A stretch of DNA of 22,595 nucleotides, taken from the IMG/VR virus record IMGVR_UViG_3300047471_000506, positions 1 through 22,595 of that record. One strand, given 5' to 3'. Made by a program: the position numbers and the translations under genes. Below the pieces are notes generated by a model. It saw nothing but the letters and a program-made list of their open reading frames with translations. It did not search any database and had not been told where the DNA came from. Source of the stretch: a virus. Below, piece by piece: positions 14,499 through 21,810 of this stretch; positions within the stretch are counted from its first letter, which is position 1; every line of letters begins with the position of its first letter.

Positions 14499-14976
14499 TT
14501 GCGGCGCGTGCAATCTCTGCTGCAAACTTCTCGCTGTCCCTGACATCGGCAAACCTGCTCGGATGCTGTGTTGGCACACGGGACTCCACGGCGGCTGTGC
14601 GGTTCATAGGGAAAAAGAAACCGACCCGAAACTCACCGCCTGCCATCAATGGAAGTGCGTTTGGCTCGCGTCTCAGGGACTTGAGGATGAAACCAAACGT
14701 GGCAGTCGGATGCTTCGGCCCGATATGTGCCATGTGGTTCTTGGGCCGTTTGATCGGGACGATCCGCATTTGCTTTATGTCCAGGTCGATCCAGCATACC
14801 CTGCGGCGTGGAAAAACTCCCACGTTCAGGCGTACCTCTCCGAAGTCATTTCCAAAGGCGCCAGGATTGAAGTCATCATTGATGAAGTGAGGTTTCGTTG
14901 GGATGGGGAAAGGTGTATGCCTGTTGAAGAGGCTTCCGAGTATGCCCAAGCCCATGCCGAGCGAGAGATCGCCTGA
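14491..14976 (+). CDS. YkgJ-type cysteine-cluster protein
   Basis: ATG 14491 overlaps the upstream gene by eight bases; no better start exists. The protein begins with CGACNLCCKLL, the CxxCxxCC signature (C4, C7, C10, C11), followed by C27, C36, C51 and C56, the last two in ACHQWKCVWL. This pattern defines the YkgJ/CxxCxxCC family (Pfam PF03692), thought to bind zinc or an iron-sulfur cluster. The C-terminal half (LLYVQVDPAYPAAW, EVIIDEVRFRWDGERCMP) is a mixed domain. The family is seen in phages and bacteria, but its biochemical role is unclear. Its place among connector genes is unusual and could indicate a moron gene or a metal-dependent assembly factor. The stop overlaps the next start (TGATG). 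Confidence 0.75.
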   Translation: MADCGACNLCCKLLAVPDIGKPARMLCWHTGLHGGCAVHREKETDPKLTACHQWKCVWLASQGLEDETKRGSRMLRPDMCHVVLGPFDRDDPHLLYVQVDPAYPAAWKNSHVQAYLSEVISKGARIEVIIDEVRFRWDGERCMPVEEASEYAQAHAEREIA

Positions 14977-15467
14977 TGCCCGGACTTCCAGTCGATCGGG
15001 CCGCCATAAAGAGCGCCTTGTTTACCCGACTCCAATCGGCTACGTTTTCGGTTCCGATCAACGGCTTTACGACTTGGGCGCAAACTTCGCGCCGGTTGAA
15101 GCTGTTTAACAATATTGATCCGAGCAACCAGCCGGCGATGTTTCTGGTTCAGCATCATGAGACTTATGAACAGTATGGAACGGGACGTTTGACCCGTCGA
15201 TTTCTGAACATGGGTGTTTGGTGCTATGCGCCGACCGGAGAGGAATCTATTGTTGGCGATGACCTTCTCGACTTGATGGAAACCGCCATTGAAACGGTTC
15301 TTCAACCTGACGATCCGTTTCGGAACGAGCTTACCTTGGGAGGTTTGTTGACTCCCAATAACGGTTGGTGTCGCATCGACCGTAGAGATGGCATGTTCAT
15401 TAGAGATCCTGGAGACATTGACAACCAGGCGCTTTTGATCATGCCGATTAGGATTCTACTTCCATAA
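14976..15467 (+). CDS. Tail terminator/completion-like protein (163 aa)
   Basis: The ATG overlaps the preceding stop as TGATG (14974-14978). The N-terminal helix (VDRAAIKSALFTRLQSA), the strand PAMFLVQHHETYEQ, the strand pair LTRRFLNMGVWCYAP and a helix with LLDLMETAIETVLQPDD follow the layout of siphophage tail-terminator/minor tail proteins (lambda gpU-like fold). The C-terminal strands (WCRIDRRDGMFIRDP, ALLIMPIRILLP) complete that alpha-beta fold. Such proteins cap the tail tube and join it to the head. The match is by pattern and gene order; sequence identity in this group is low, so confidence is moderate. Confidence 0.65.
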   Translation: MPGLPVDRAAIKSALFTRLQSATFSVPINGFTTWAQTSRRLKLFNNIDPSNQPAMFLVQHHETYEQYGTGRLTRRFLNMGVWCYAPTGEESIVGDDLLDLMETAIETVLQPDDPFRNELTLGGLLTPNNGWCRIDRRDGMFIRDPGDIDNQALLIMPIRILLP

Positions 15468-15472
15468 AGGAG
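15466..15472 (+). promoter_or_regulatory. Ribosome binding site for the 15479 gene
   Basis: AAAGGAG overlaps the upstream stop codon TAA (15465-15467) and lies six bases before ATG 15479. Core and spacing equal those at 4111-4117 and 8123-8129. Confidence 0.65.
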
Positions 15473-15478
15473 AATGAG

Positions 15479-15793
15479 ATGTCGGACGGAACAAACCCCG
15501 AGACTCGGATCATTCCAGACGATGGCACAACGCCGGGGCCGGGGCCAACGGATGTGACTCAGACAGAAACCACGACGGGATATGGCGAGGATGCGGCGCC
15601 GACAGAATCAGCCCCGGCGGCGCCGTCGGCACCTGACACGAATTCCGCCATCGAGGAGGCAATCAGAAAGTGGACCAGCGGCCACTTGTATAATTCTCCG
15701 TTGGCCCAGGCGACTGAAGCCTGGAACCACGTCATGGGCTCGCTCAATGCCCTGCGGACGTATCTGAAGGAGGAACTGGGCAAGGTTCAGTAA
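15479..15793 (+). CDS. Small acidic protein with disordered N-terminus (104 aa)
   Basis: Residues 1-55 are rich in Thr, Pro, Gly, Ala and Asp (for example GTTPGPGPTDVTQTETTTG) and probably disordered. The C-terminal half is helical (SAIEEAIRKWTSG and QATEAWNHVMGSLNALRTYL). There is no Cys, signal or membrane segment and I know no family. The strong ribosome binding site suggests it is made in quantity. Its place directly before the tail-tube gene makes a tail or assembly function possible, but that is context only. Confidence 0.6.
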   Translation: MSDGTNPETRIIPDDGTTPGPGPTDVTQTETTTGYGEDAAPTESAPAAPSAPDTNSAIEEAIRKWTSGHLYNSPLAQATEAWNHVMGSLNALRTYLKEELGKVQ

Positions 15794-15836
15794 CAGACAC
15801 GGTTTCAATTTCGCAACCCCAACTTGGGAGACGACG

Positions 15837-16574
15837 ATGGAGTTCGGATTTGGTTCAGGCATCTTGACGGGGTCGCGAAATGACATCGCGAATCAGACCC
15901 CGGTTCGATTCGGTGCCCTTCAGAATATCGACTTGGAATTTGCCGGCGATATTAAGGAACTGTTCGCGACGCAGCAGTTCCCGATCGACGTCGCGCGCGG
16001 CAAGACCAAGATCACGGGCAAGGCGAAGGTCGCCGAAATCAAGGGCTCGATGTATAACGAGATCTTTTTCGGTCAGACCCTCGCCACTGGGGCGCTGAAA
16101 TACGCCTACAACGAGTCGGTCGCGGCGGGAACCTCGGGCTTCTCCTACACCGTGGCGAACTCGGGCTCGACACCACTCGTCGACCAGGGAGCATTCTACC
16201 TCTCGGGCGGAAACCAGTTGAATTACGTTACCGGGGCGCCCGGCAGCGGACAATACAACTGGAATCCTTCCACCGGGGTCTATGTCTTCGCCACCGCGGA
16301 TGCTGGGTCTGCCTTCTGCGTGAACTACACATATCACGTTTCATCCGGGTTCAACATCGCGATCGGCAATCCGTTCATGGGGACAACTCCCCAGTTCGCT
16401 GCGACCTTGTTCCAGCAGTTCGAGGGGAATCAGGTCGTGTTGGTCCTGAACAAATGCGTTTCGAGCCGGCTCACGTTCCCGACTCGGATCGACGACTACG
16501 TGCTTCAGGACATCGACTTCTCGGCATTCGCAGACGCGAGCGGCAACGTCGGCACCTGGAACACCAGCAACTAA
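15837..16574 (+). CDS. Major tail tube protein
   Basis: ATG 15837 follows GGGAG (15826-15830) by six bases. The 245-residue protein has the tail-tube layout. An N-terminal strand with GSGILTGSRND and VRFGALQNIDLEF leads to a segment KTKITGKAKVAEIKGSMYN, then EIFFGQ, the usual strand-helix pattern of phage major tail proteins. A central beta-domain with GAFYLSGGNQLNYVTG may be an insertion exposed on the tube. The C-terminus (LTFPTRIDDYVLQDIDFSAFAD) is a typical closing strand. GC-rich codon choice and the gene order (before the chaperones and tape measure) support an abundant tube subunit. Whether the tail is contractile cannot be decided fully, but no sheath gene is present, which favours a siphophage. 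Confidence 0.85.
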   Translation: MEFGFGSGILTGSRNDIANQTPVRFGALQNIDLEFAGDIKELFATQQFPIDVARGKTKITGKAKVAEIKGSMYNEIFFGQTLATGALKYAYNESVAAGTSGFSYTVANSGSTPLVDQGAFYLSGGNQLNYVTGAPGSGQYNWNPSTGVYVFATADAGSAFCVNYTYHVSSGFNIAIGNPFMGTTPQFAATLFQQFEGNQVVLVLNKCVSSRLTFPTRIDDYVLQDIDFSAFADASGNVGTWNTSN

Positions 16575-16608
16575 GTCTGAATCTGAAACCTTAACCGGAG
16601 CTTCTATC

Positions 16609-17082
16609 ATGGCCGATGGAAACGGAAACGGACACGACGATGGACAAACCGGCGCCACTCTTGGCGTTGGGGAATATGTTCCGTTCACGATTGGGGGCAG
16701 GGAAATTCGCGTTCCCGCCCTCAGTCTGTGGGACTTGGAACAATCGAGGGAAGATATTCGAGCCCTCAATTCCGATATGTATTGGACCGAATATGCCTCG
16801 ACGGTCCTGAGAATCATAGCCCGGAAGATGGGGAATGTTGACAACTACCTTCCCATGTCCGAAGCATGGATGAAGTCCTGTACGGTCAAGGAAGCAAATG
16901 GAATTACGCCGGCATTTAACCAACTGCTGGCCCTCAGCGGGTTTGAGAACGCTGCTGCTACCGACCCTTTAGCATCGGAGGAAGCCGGGGCGAGCCCTGG
17001 GACTGGGACATCGGACGAATCGCCGCCGAACTCGCCGTCGCTTTCCGAATTCCAGACCTCCGATACCTCAAGCGAACCGTAA
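16609..17082 (+). CDS. Tail assembly chaperone (gpG-like), unshifted product
   Basis: ATG 16609 has GGAG at 16597-16600. The 157-residue protein begins with a polar Gly/Asn/Asp stretch. It then has the gpG-like core VPFTIGGREIRVPALSLWDL (residues 24-43) and a helical part with SDMYWTEYASTVLRIIARKMG. From about residue 120 the unshifted frame becomes low-complexity (ASEEAGASPGTGTSDESPPN), unlike a folded domain. This is what is seen when the ribosome normally shifts before that stretch to make a longer product. Chaperones of this group bind the tape measure protein and recruit tube subunits during tail assembly, and are not found in the mature virion. The gene lies between tail tube and tape measure as expected. 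Confidence 0.85.
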   Translation: MADGNGNGHDDGQTGATLGVGEYVPFTIGGREIRVPALSLWDLEQSREDIRALNSDMYWTEYASTVLRIIARKMGNVDNYLPMSEAWMKSCTVKEANGITPAFNQLLALSGFENAAATDPLASEEAGASPGTGTSDESPPNSPSLSEFQTSDTSSEP

Positions 17083-17261
17083 CGCTGAAGGACTACCAGC
17101 TTTTTCATAAGGCTTGGACAGATAATCCTCCAGGAGACTGGCTTCTTGCCGCACAGTTGGGGTATAAAGCTCCTGAAGCCAAGCATAAGGCTGCAGTCGA
17201 GAACACAAAAATGATGTTCGACATTATCAAAGGGTTTGAGGAAGCGGCGAAAAAGAAATGA
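16609..17261 (+). CDS. Tail assembly chaperone frameshift product (gpGT-like, -1 programmed frameshift)
   Basis: A -1 shift at CCCTTTA (16965-16971) joins codons 16609-16971 to the frame that runs from 16971 to TGA 17259-17261, giving a 217-residue protein (121 + 96). The shifted part contains EPWDWDIGRIAAELAVAF, PDLRYLKRTVTLKDYQLFHK and NPPGDWLLAAQLGYKAPEAK. This is well-formed sequence typical of the T-type extension in phage chaperones, with no ribosome binding site or sensible start of its own. The frame is closed upstream by TGA 16944-16946, which places the shift within 16947-17082. Lambda uses the same arrangement to make a small fraction of gpGT. The T part is expected to contact the tail tube while the G part coats the tape measure. 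The next gene overlaps the stop (ATGA, 17258-17261). Confidence 0.85.
16965..16971 (+). other. Slippery heptamer C CCT TTA for -1 frameshifting
   Basis: The in-frame codons are CCT (16966-16968) and TTA (16969-16971) preceded by C, an exact X XXY YYZ heptamer. After slippage they re-pair as CCC and TTT and reading continues with AGC at 16971. A small GC-rich hairpin, GGGC/GCCC with tight loop at 16988-16997, lies 16 bases downstream and could stimulate the shift, but is weak by eye. Confidence 0.8.
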
Positions 17262-17674
17262 TAACCGTTCGGGTCATTGCGGAAGAAGCTATTTTTCACC
17301 TGGACAAACTCCCAGCAGCTATTCGAAACGCACTCAAGAAAAAGTACGAGGATATTTTCGACCAGCTTCGAGCAGGGATGAAGGATCAGGTTCCGCTGAA
17401 GTTCCTTGATCCGAAACTGGTAACGTCTGGGGTGGAAGAAATCGGATCGACAGTTGTCGGTTTCATCGAAGCTGAAGACAAGCCTGGCGTTTATGCCATC
17501 TTTCCAACAAAAGCTAAAGTGCTTCGGTTTCTTTCCAAGTCCGGAGAGATTGTCTTCGCCCCGAAGGTGCTTAATCATCCTTTCCCCAAGGCCGCCCAGC
17601 ATTTGAATCAGTATCTTCTTGACTCCAAGCCCTGGATCGTTGAGCAGTTGACCAACGCTGTGAAGGACGCCTGA
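17258..17674 (+). CDS. HK97 gp10-like tail/neck protein
   Basis: ATG 17258 overlaps the chaperone stop (ATGA). The 138-residue protein starts with a strand and a long helix (FHLDKLPAAIRNALKKKYED). It then has GVYAIFPTKAKVLRFLSKSG followed by EIVFAPKVLNHPFPKAAQHL, the strand-loop pattern (AIFPTKAK.L.F, then HPFPK) that is typical for the HK97 gp10-like family of phage head-tail/tail completion proteins. The C-terminal helix ends in PWIVEQLTNAVKDA. Members usually lie between connector and tail-tube genes; here the gene lies just before the tape measure, which is a small rearrangement. It probably acts at the tail or the neck during assembly; the precise site is inferred. Confidence 0.75.
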   Translation: MITVRVIAEEAIFHLDKLPAAIRNALKKKYEDIFDQLRAGMKDQVPLKFLDPKLVTSGVEEIGSTVVGFIEAEDKPGVYAIFPTKAKVLRFLSKSGEIVFAPKVLNHPFPKAAQHLNQYLLDSKPWIVEQLTNAVKDA

Positions 17675-17676
17675 TC

Positions 17677-20600
17677 GTGCCTGATAACGTGAGAATTGAA
17701 CTTAGTGCCCAGGACGATGCGTCAAGTGTTGTTAGAAATTTATCGAATGAACTTCGAAAATTTCAAGTGCAGCACGACTCCATTATTCGCAAGTATGGCG
17801 AACATGCAGGAGAGGTTTATTACCAACGGCAAACTACTGCAATTAGAGAACAGATTCGTGCAACGACTGAACTCGCGGCGGCGCAGGAACGCGTTCAGCG
17901 ATATATGCAGGCACAGTCCAGTCTTTCTGCAAGTCGGGTAGAGGATCTTCTATTTCCAAAAAACGCTGCTGAAAACATCCACGGTTATGAAAGGAGTTTT
18001 AAGGAGTTAGTAGAAAATGTCGACCATGGCTCAAATCGTATGGGCCAAGGTATGCGGCATGTTATTGCGCTGTTCGACGAGTTCCAGCGTGGCCAACGCG
18101 GGGCTATGACTGCGTCGGCAACGGCCTTCTTGCGAGACACAGGGCTGTTGCAGCAAGGCATCAATGCTCTGATGACTCCGTGGGGCGCGGTTGCTGTTGC
18201 AGGTGTGGCAGCATTGGGTGCAATCGCCTATGCTGCTGAACAAGCCCATCAGCGCATAGCTTCAATTCGCGACACCGCTGCTGAGTTGGCCTTAAAAGGA
18301 CTCGGCGCTGGTCCGCAAGTTCGAAGCGATATTGCAAAAGAGTTTGACGCAGCAAAGGCAGCAGGTAACGAATACGCCGGAACTATTAAAGACCTTCAGG
18401 TCGAACTTGCTACGAAACTCCCCGCTGCGACTCAGGAAACCCGGACAGAGATAATTTCCCTTGCACAGTCCTTAGCTGGACTGAAAAACGTTTCTGCTGA
18501 GAAAGCAATTGAGCCGTTTTTGAAGGCGTTAGAGCACGGTCCCGAAGCGGCGGCCAAGTTTGTTGAAGGCCAACGCGGACTAGAAGGCGTTATCCGTTCG
18601 AATGGAATGACGCTTTCTGAGACTGTTCGAACGATTACGAACGTGGCTCAGGCTTACCGACTTGTTGTCTCCGAATTTGGCAAGGGCCAAATTATGGAGG
18701 CAGGAAGAGAGACGAATCTACTTAAAAATAGTTTTGTTGAGTTGTCCGGCGCGTTTATGGACGGCGGTACGGGGCTTGGTGGGACGTTTAATCCTGCCAT
18801 GAATACCACCGCGGAAATGATTGCGAAGGCTCACGACGCAACGAAAGATCTGAACGAATCTACTCGCCAGAACATCGGCGAGATGATGGCACAAGCGGAC
18901 GCAATCAAGACGGGAAATAGAAGTCTTGACGATCGTGTAACGGCGCTGAATCGAATTAAGGACGCTCAGGCGGGGGTGTCTCGGCTTGCTGGCGAAGTTG
19001 GAGAGTATGGTGATCCGACTGCAGCGCAGCGGGCGGCCAATGCGGTAAAGAACTTAGAAGCCGACCAGAGGAAGCAGACTCAATCTGGTGAGGAGAACGA
19101 ACATCAGCTCCGAATGAATCGGATCAATGCTGAGGCACAGGCGCAACATGCTAACCTAGCCATTCAAACCCAGGCAGCACAGAAACGGCTCGACGAAGCA
19201 AGGCGGATGTCGGAAATTCGCCTTCCTGGTGGCGATCCGAGTCAAGATCCAAGTGTTCAACAGGCAAAGGCTGCGCTTCAAGAAGCGGAACGGAAACAGT
19301 CGGATGAGACTCGGCGGATAAAGATTGATAATGCACACGCGGTAGCGGCAGAAGAAGCCCGTGGGACACAAGCACGGATCAAGGCGGAAGAAGATGCGCT
19401 TGCAGAAATTAAAGCGGGCGTTGCTGCGGGTAGAACTGCTAAAGAGGAAATAGGTCGGCAAGAAATCAAACTGGCCAACCTGAGACGGGAACTCAACAAT
19501 AAGAATTTCCAAGAAGCCAGGGACAATGCACGAGCGGAAGTAGAGTTAGCAAAAGGAAATGTAGATCAAATTCTCGCAGCGTATGCGAGGTTGAGTCAAG
19601 CCGCTGTTCGCACCGGACAGGCTCCGGCCGTTAATGCTCAGATTGAGCGCGAAAAGGTTCGTGACTTAGAATCGGCCCAGTCCCAGGCGTTTACGAGAGT
19701 TACTGAGTTTAATTCCTCGATGGAGCGTCAGGACAACCTGCGCATCCAGGCAAACCATGCGGCGCTAGAGATTCAAGTTGCCCAGCACGCCATGTCGAAA
19801 GACCAGATGGCGGCGAAAGAGGCTGAATTTACCCAAACCGTCATGGCGGAAGAGGAGCGTCGGGTCGAGGCGGAGTTAAAAACAAACGGACTCACAGAAG
19901 CTCAAAAGGTCCGGCTCTACGATCACCTGGCGGAACTCTATCAGAAAGATGCTGAGAAACAGCTTCAGGCACAAGAGAAACTGACTCAAGCCATCGAAGC
20001 CGAAAATACGAAGAAGCTCAAGTCGTTCCAGACGATGTTTGATTCCGTTGGAACGGCGATGGAAAGACTCCTCGATGCAGGGATCACAAGGTCTCAGACT
20101 CGACAGCAAGCGTTCCAGGAATTTGGAAAAAGCATCGTCAAGTCGATAACAACGGAACTTGGCCATTTAGGATCACAGTACGCTGGGAAGGGACTTGCGA
20201 GTGTTCTTGGTGTCAAAACCGAGGGCATGACCGACACGGGCATCGGTGCGGTTCTGAGTCGGGCGATTGGCGACAAGCTCGGGTTGACGAAAGAGTCGAC
20301 AGGTACGGAGGCGCTGAAAGGCGTTTCCGACAAGATGCAAAAGGCCGTCGACGCCCAGTCGAAAGCGTCGGAACTGTTTAAGAACTCTGTTCAGGAATTT
20401 GCCAAAGCCAGTTCGGCGTTGGTTGGGCTGGCAGATAAGCGGGGAGTTCCAGGCGGGTTTAGTCGAGGAGCAAGCAACGATAATCAACTGGGTTTAGATT
20501 CTCCAAGTTCCCAAGCCTCTGCGGCGGTCAGCGAAGCTCTGACTCATACGGGCGAGAAGCTCAAGAACTATTGTGCGATTTTAGTCAATCAAGCGTTGGA

Positions 20601-21807
20601 GAAGGCTGGAGTCCAAGGTTCCGGTTCAGGACTTGCTTCGAGCTTCAAGAATTACGGATCTCCGGTTTCTCCGGATGATGTCAGAAAAGGGGATGTTTTC
20701 TATGCTCCGCCGAGTGGCTGGGGCGATACAGGTCACGTAGGGTTCGCCACTGGCCCAGTTTCTGGCGGGCGGGTTCCGGTTATGTCCTCCCACATGCAGG
20801 GAGCAGCAAGTAACCCTGCCGGGGAAGAGACTCGGGACATTTCCAACCTCACGTTCCGGCGGCCGAACTATACGGACACGGTTAAGGTCGATCCGAGTTC
20901 GGTGGCCCAAGGAGTTGAGCAAGGAAACAAGGAAGCGTACTCTGTCGGCCAGGTCGCCATTCAAGAAGGTGTCACTCAAGGAAATTCGGACGTAGTTTCT
21001 ACCAATCAGCAACTTAGCGATAAGGTTGCAACGCTTCAGCAGACCTCCGACCAGCAGAAACAAGCTATTACTCAGAATACGCAAGCCCTCAGTCAGAACA
21101 CCCAGAAACAAGGCTCAGGGACAGGAACGGCTTCTACTACGTCTTCCATGACGAGTAATTTAGGGCTCTTGACTCAAGGTCTCGGCATCGCCGCCTCGGC
21201 GGCTTCGATCTTTGGTCGGCAACTTTCGCCAACTGCTCGGGCGGCTCTGGGAGCAGTTGGAGTTATTACCCAGCTTACGAGCTTTGTCAGAACCGCAGGA
21301 TCTTCGCTCGGCCTGTTTGGCGATGCGGCGAAAGCAACGTCGAGCGTGACAACGTTGTTGCAAGGGGCAAATACCGCGAACACGGTTGCAACGACTCTGA
21401 ATACAACTGCCACCACAGCGAACTCAACCGCGCAATCGTCTGCTGCGGTGGGAAGTGGGATTGGAGGAATTTTCAAATCTATTCCGCTGATTGGAATGTT
21501 GTTTGAACAGGGCGGAATTGTACCTTCCGCTGCTGGTGGGATGATTTCGGGTGGTGGACTCTCGATCCTTCATCCAAAGGAAATGGTACTTCCGGCGCAC
21601 TTGTCGACTGGGCTTCAGAACATGATTAGCCGGCAGCAGTATACGAATAATAACCAACCTGGTGCGGTGCTGAACTACAACGCTAACGTGACGGGGTATC
21701 ATCCTTACGCATCCCGAAGCGCATTTGATGCCCTGCTTCGCCAGCATGGGAATGCCCTGATGGGCCACGTTGAGAATGCAGTCCGTAATGGTTGGCGGGC
21801 GGCGTAA
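17677..21807 (+). CDS. Tape measure protein with embedded NlpC/P60-like peptidase domain
   Basis: GTG 17677 lies two bases after the previous stop, with AAGGA about ten bases upstream. The 1376-residue protein sets tail length. Its N-terminus (VRIELSAQDDASSVVRNLSN) and Ala/Gln/Glu-rich helical stretches are typical of tape measures. A hydrophobic segment (about residues 169-188, WGAVAVAGVAALGAIAYAA) may act as a membrane-inserting part. Residues about 950-1060 form an NlpC/P60-like cysteine peptidase: Cys966 in NYCAILVNQALEKAG, His1020 in GDTGHVGFATG, His1039 in SSHMQG. That domain would cut peptidoglycan during DNA entry. A Gln-rich coiled part and a Gly/Ser/Thr-rich C-terminus (ISGGGLSILHPKEMVLPAHL) follow. 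At about 0.15 nm per residue a tail near 200 nm is expected; this is a rule-of-thumb estimate. Confidence 0.9.
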   Translation: MPDNVRIELSAQDDASSVVRNLSNELRKFQVQHDSIIRKYGEHAGEVYYQRQTTAIREQIRATTELAAAQERVQRYMQAQSSLSASRVEDLLFPKNAAENIHGYERSFKELVENVDHGSNRMGQGMRHVIALFDEFQRGQRGAMTASATAFLRDTGLLQQGINALMTPWGAVAVAGVAALGAIAYAAEQAHQRIASIRDTAAELALKGLGAGPQVRSDIAKEFDAAKAAGNEYAGTIKDLQVELATKLPAATQETRTEIISLAQSLAGLKNVSAEKAIEPFLKALEHGPEAAAKFVEGQRGLEGVIRSNGMTLSETVRTITNVAQAYRLVVSEFGKGQIMEAGRETNLLKNSFVELSGAFMDGGTGLGGTFNPAMNTTAEMIAKAHDATKDLNESTRQNIGEMMAQADAIKTGNRSLDDRVTALNRIKDAQAGVSRLAGEVGEYGDPTAAQRAANAVKNLEADQRKQTQSGEENEHQLRMNRINAEAQAQHANLAIQTQAAQKRLDEARRMSEIRLPGGDPSQDPSVQQAKAALQEAERKQSDETRRIKIDNAHAVAAEEARGTQARIKAEEDALAEIKAGVAAGRTAKEEIGRQEIKLANLRRELNNKNFQEARDNARAEVELAKGNVDQILAAYARLSQAAVRTGQAPAVNAQIEREKVRDLESAQSQAFTRVTEFNSSMERQDNLRIQANHAALEIQVAQHAMSKDQMAAKEAEFTQTVMAEEERRVEAELKTNGLTEAQKVRLYDHLAELYQKDAEKQLQAQEKLTQAIEAENTKKLKSFQTMFDSVGTAMERLLDAGITRSQTRQQAFQEFGKSIVKSITTELGHLGSQYAGKGLASVLGVKTEGMTDTGIGAVLSRAIGDKLGLTKESTGTEALKGVSDKMQKAVDAQSKASELFKNSVQEFAKASSALVGLADKRGVPGGFSRGASNDNQLGLDSPSSQASAAVSEALTHTGEKLKNYCAILVNQALEKAGVQGSGSGLASSFKNYGSPVSPDDVRKGDVFYAPPSGWGDTGHVGFATGPVSGGRVPVMSSHMQGAASNPAGEETRDISNLTFRRPNYTDTVKVDPSSVAQGVEQGNKEAYSVGQVAIQEGVTQGNSDVVSTNQQLSDKVATLQQTSDQQKQAITQNTQALSQNTQKQGSGTGTASTTSSMTSNLGLLTQGLGIAASAASIFGRQLSPTARAALGAVGVITQLTSFVRTAGSSLGLFGDAAKATSSVTTLLQGANTANTVATTLNTTATTANSTAQSSAAVGSGIGGIFKSIPLIGMLFEQGGIVPSAAGGMISGGGLSILHPKEMVLPAHLSTGLQNMISRQQYTNNNQPGAVLNYNANVTGYHPYASRSAFDALLRQHGNALMGHVENAVRNGWRAA

Positions 21808-21810
21808 AAG

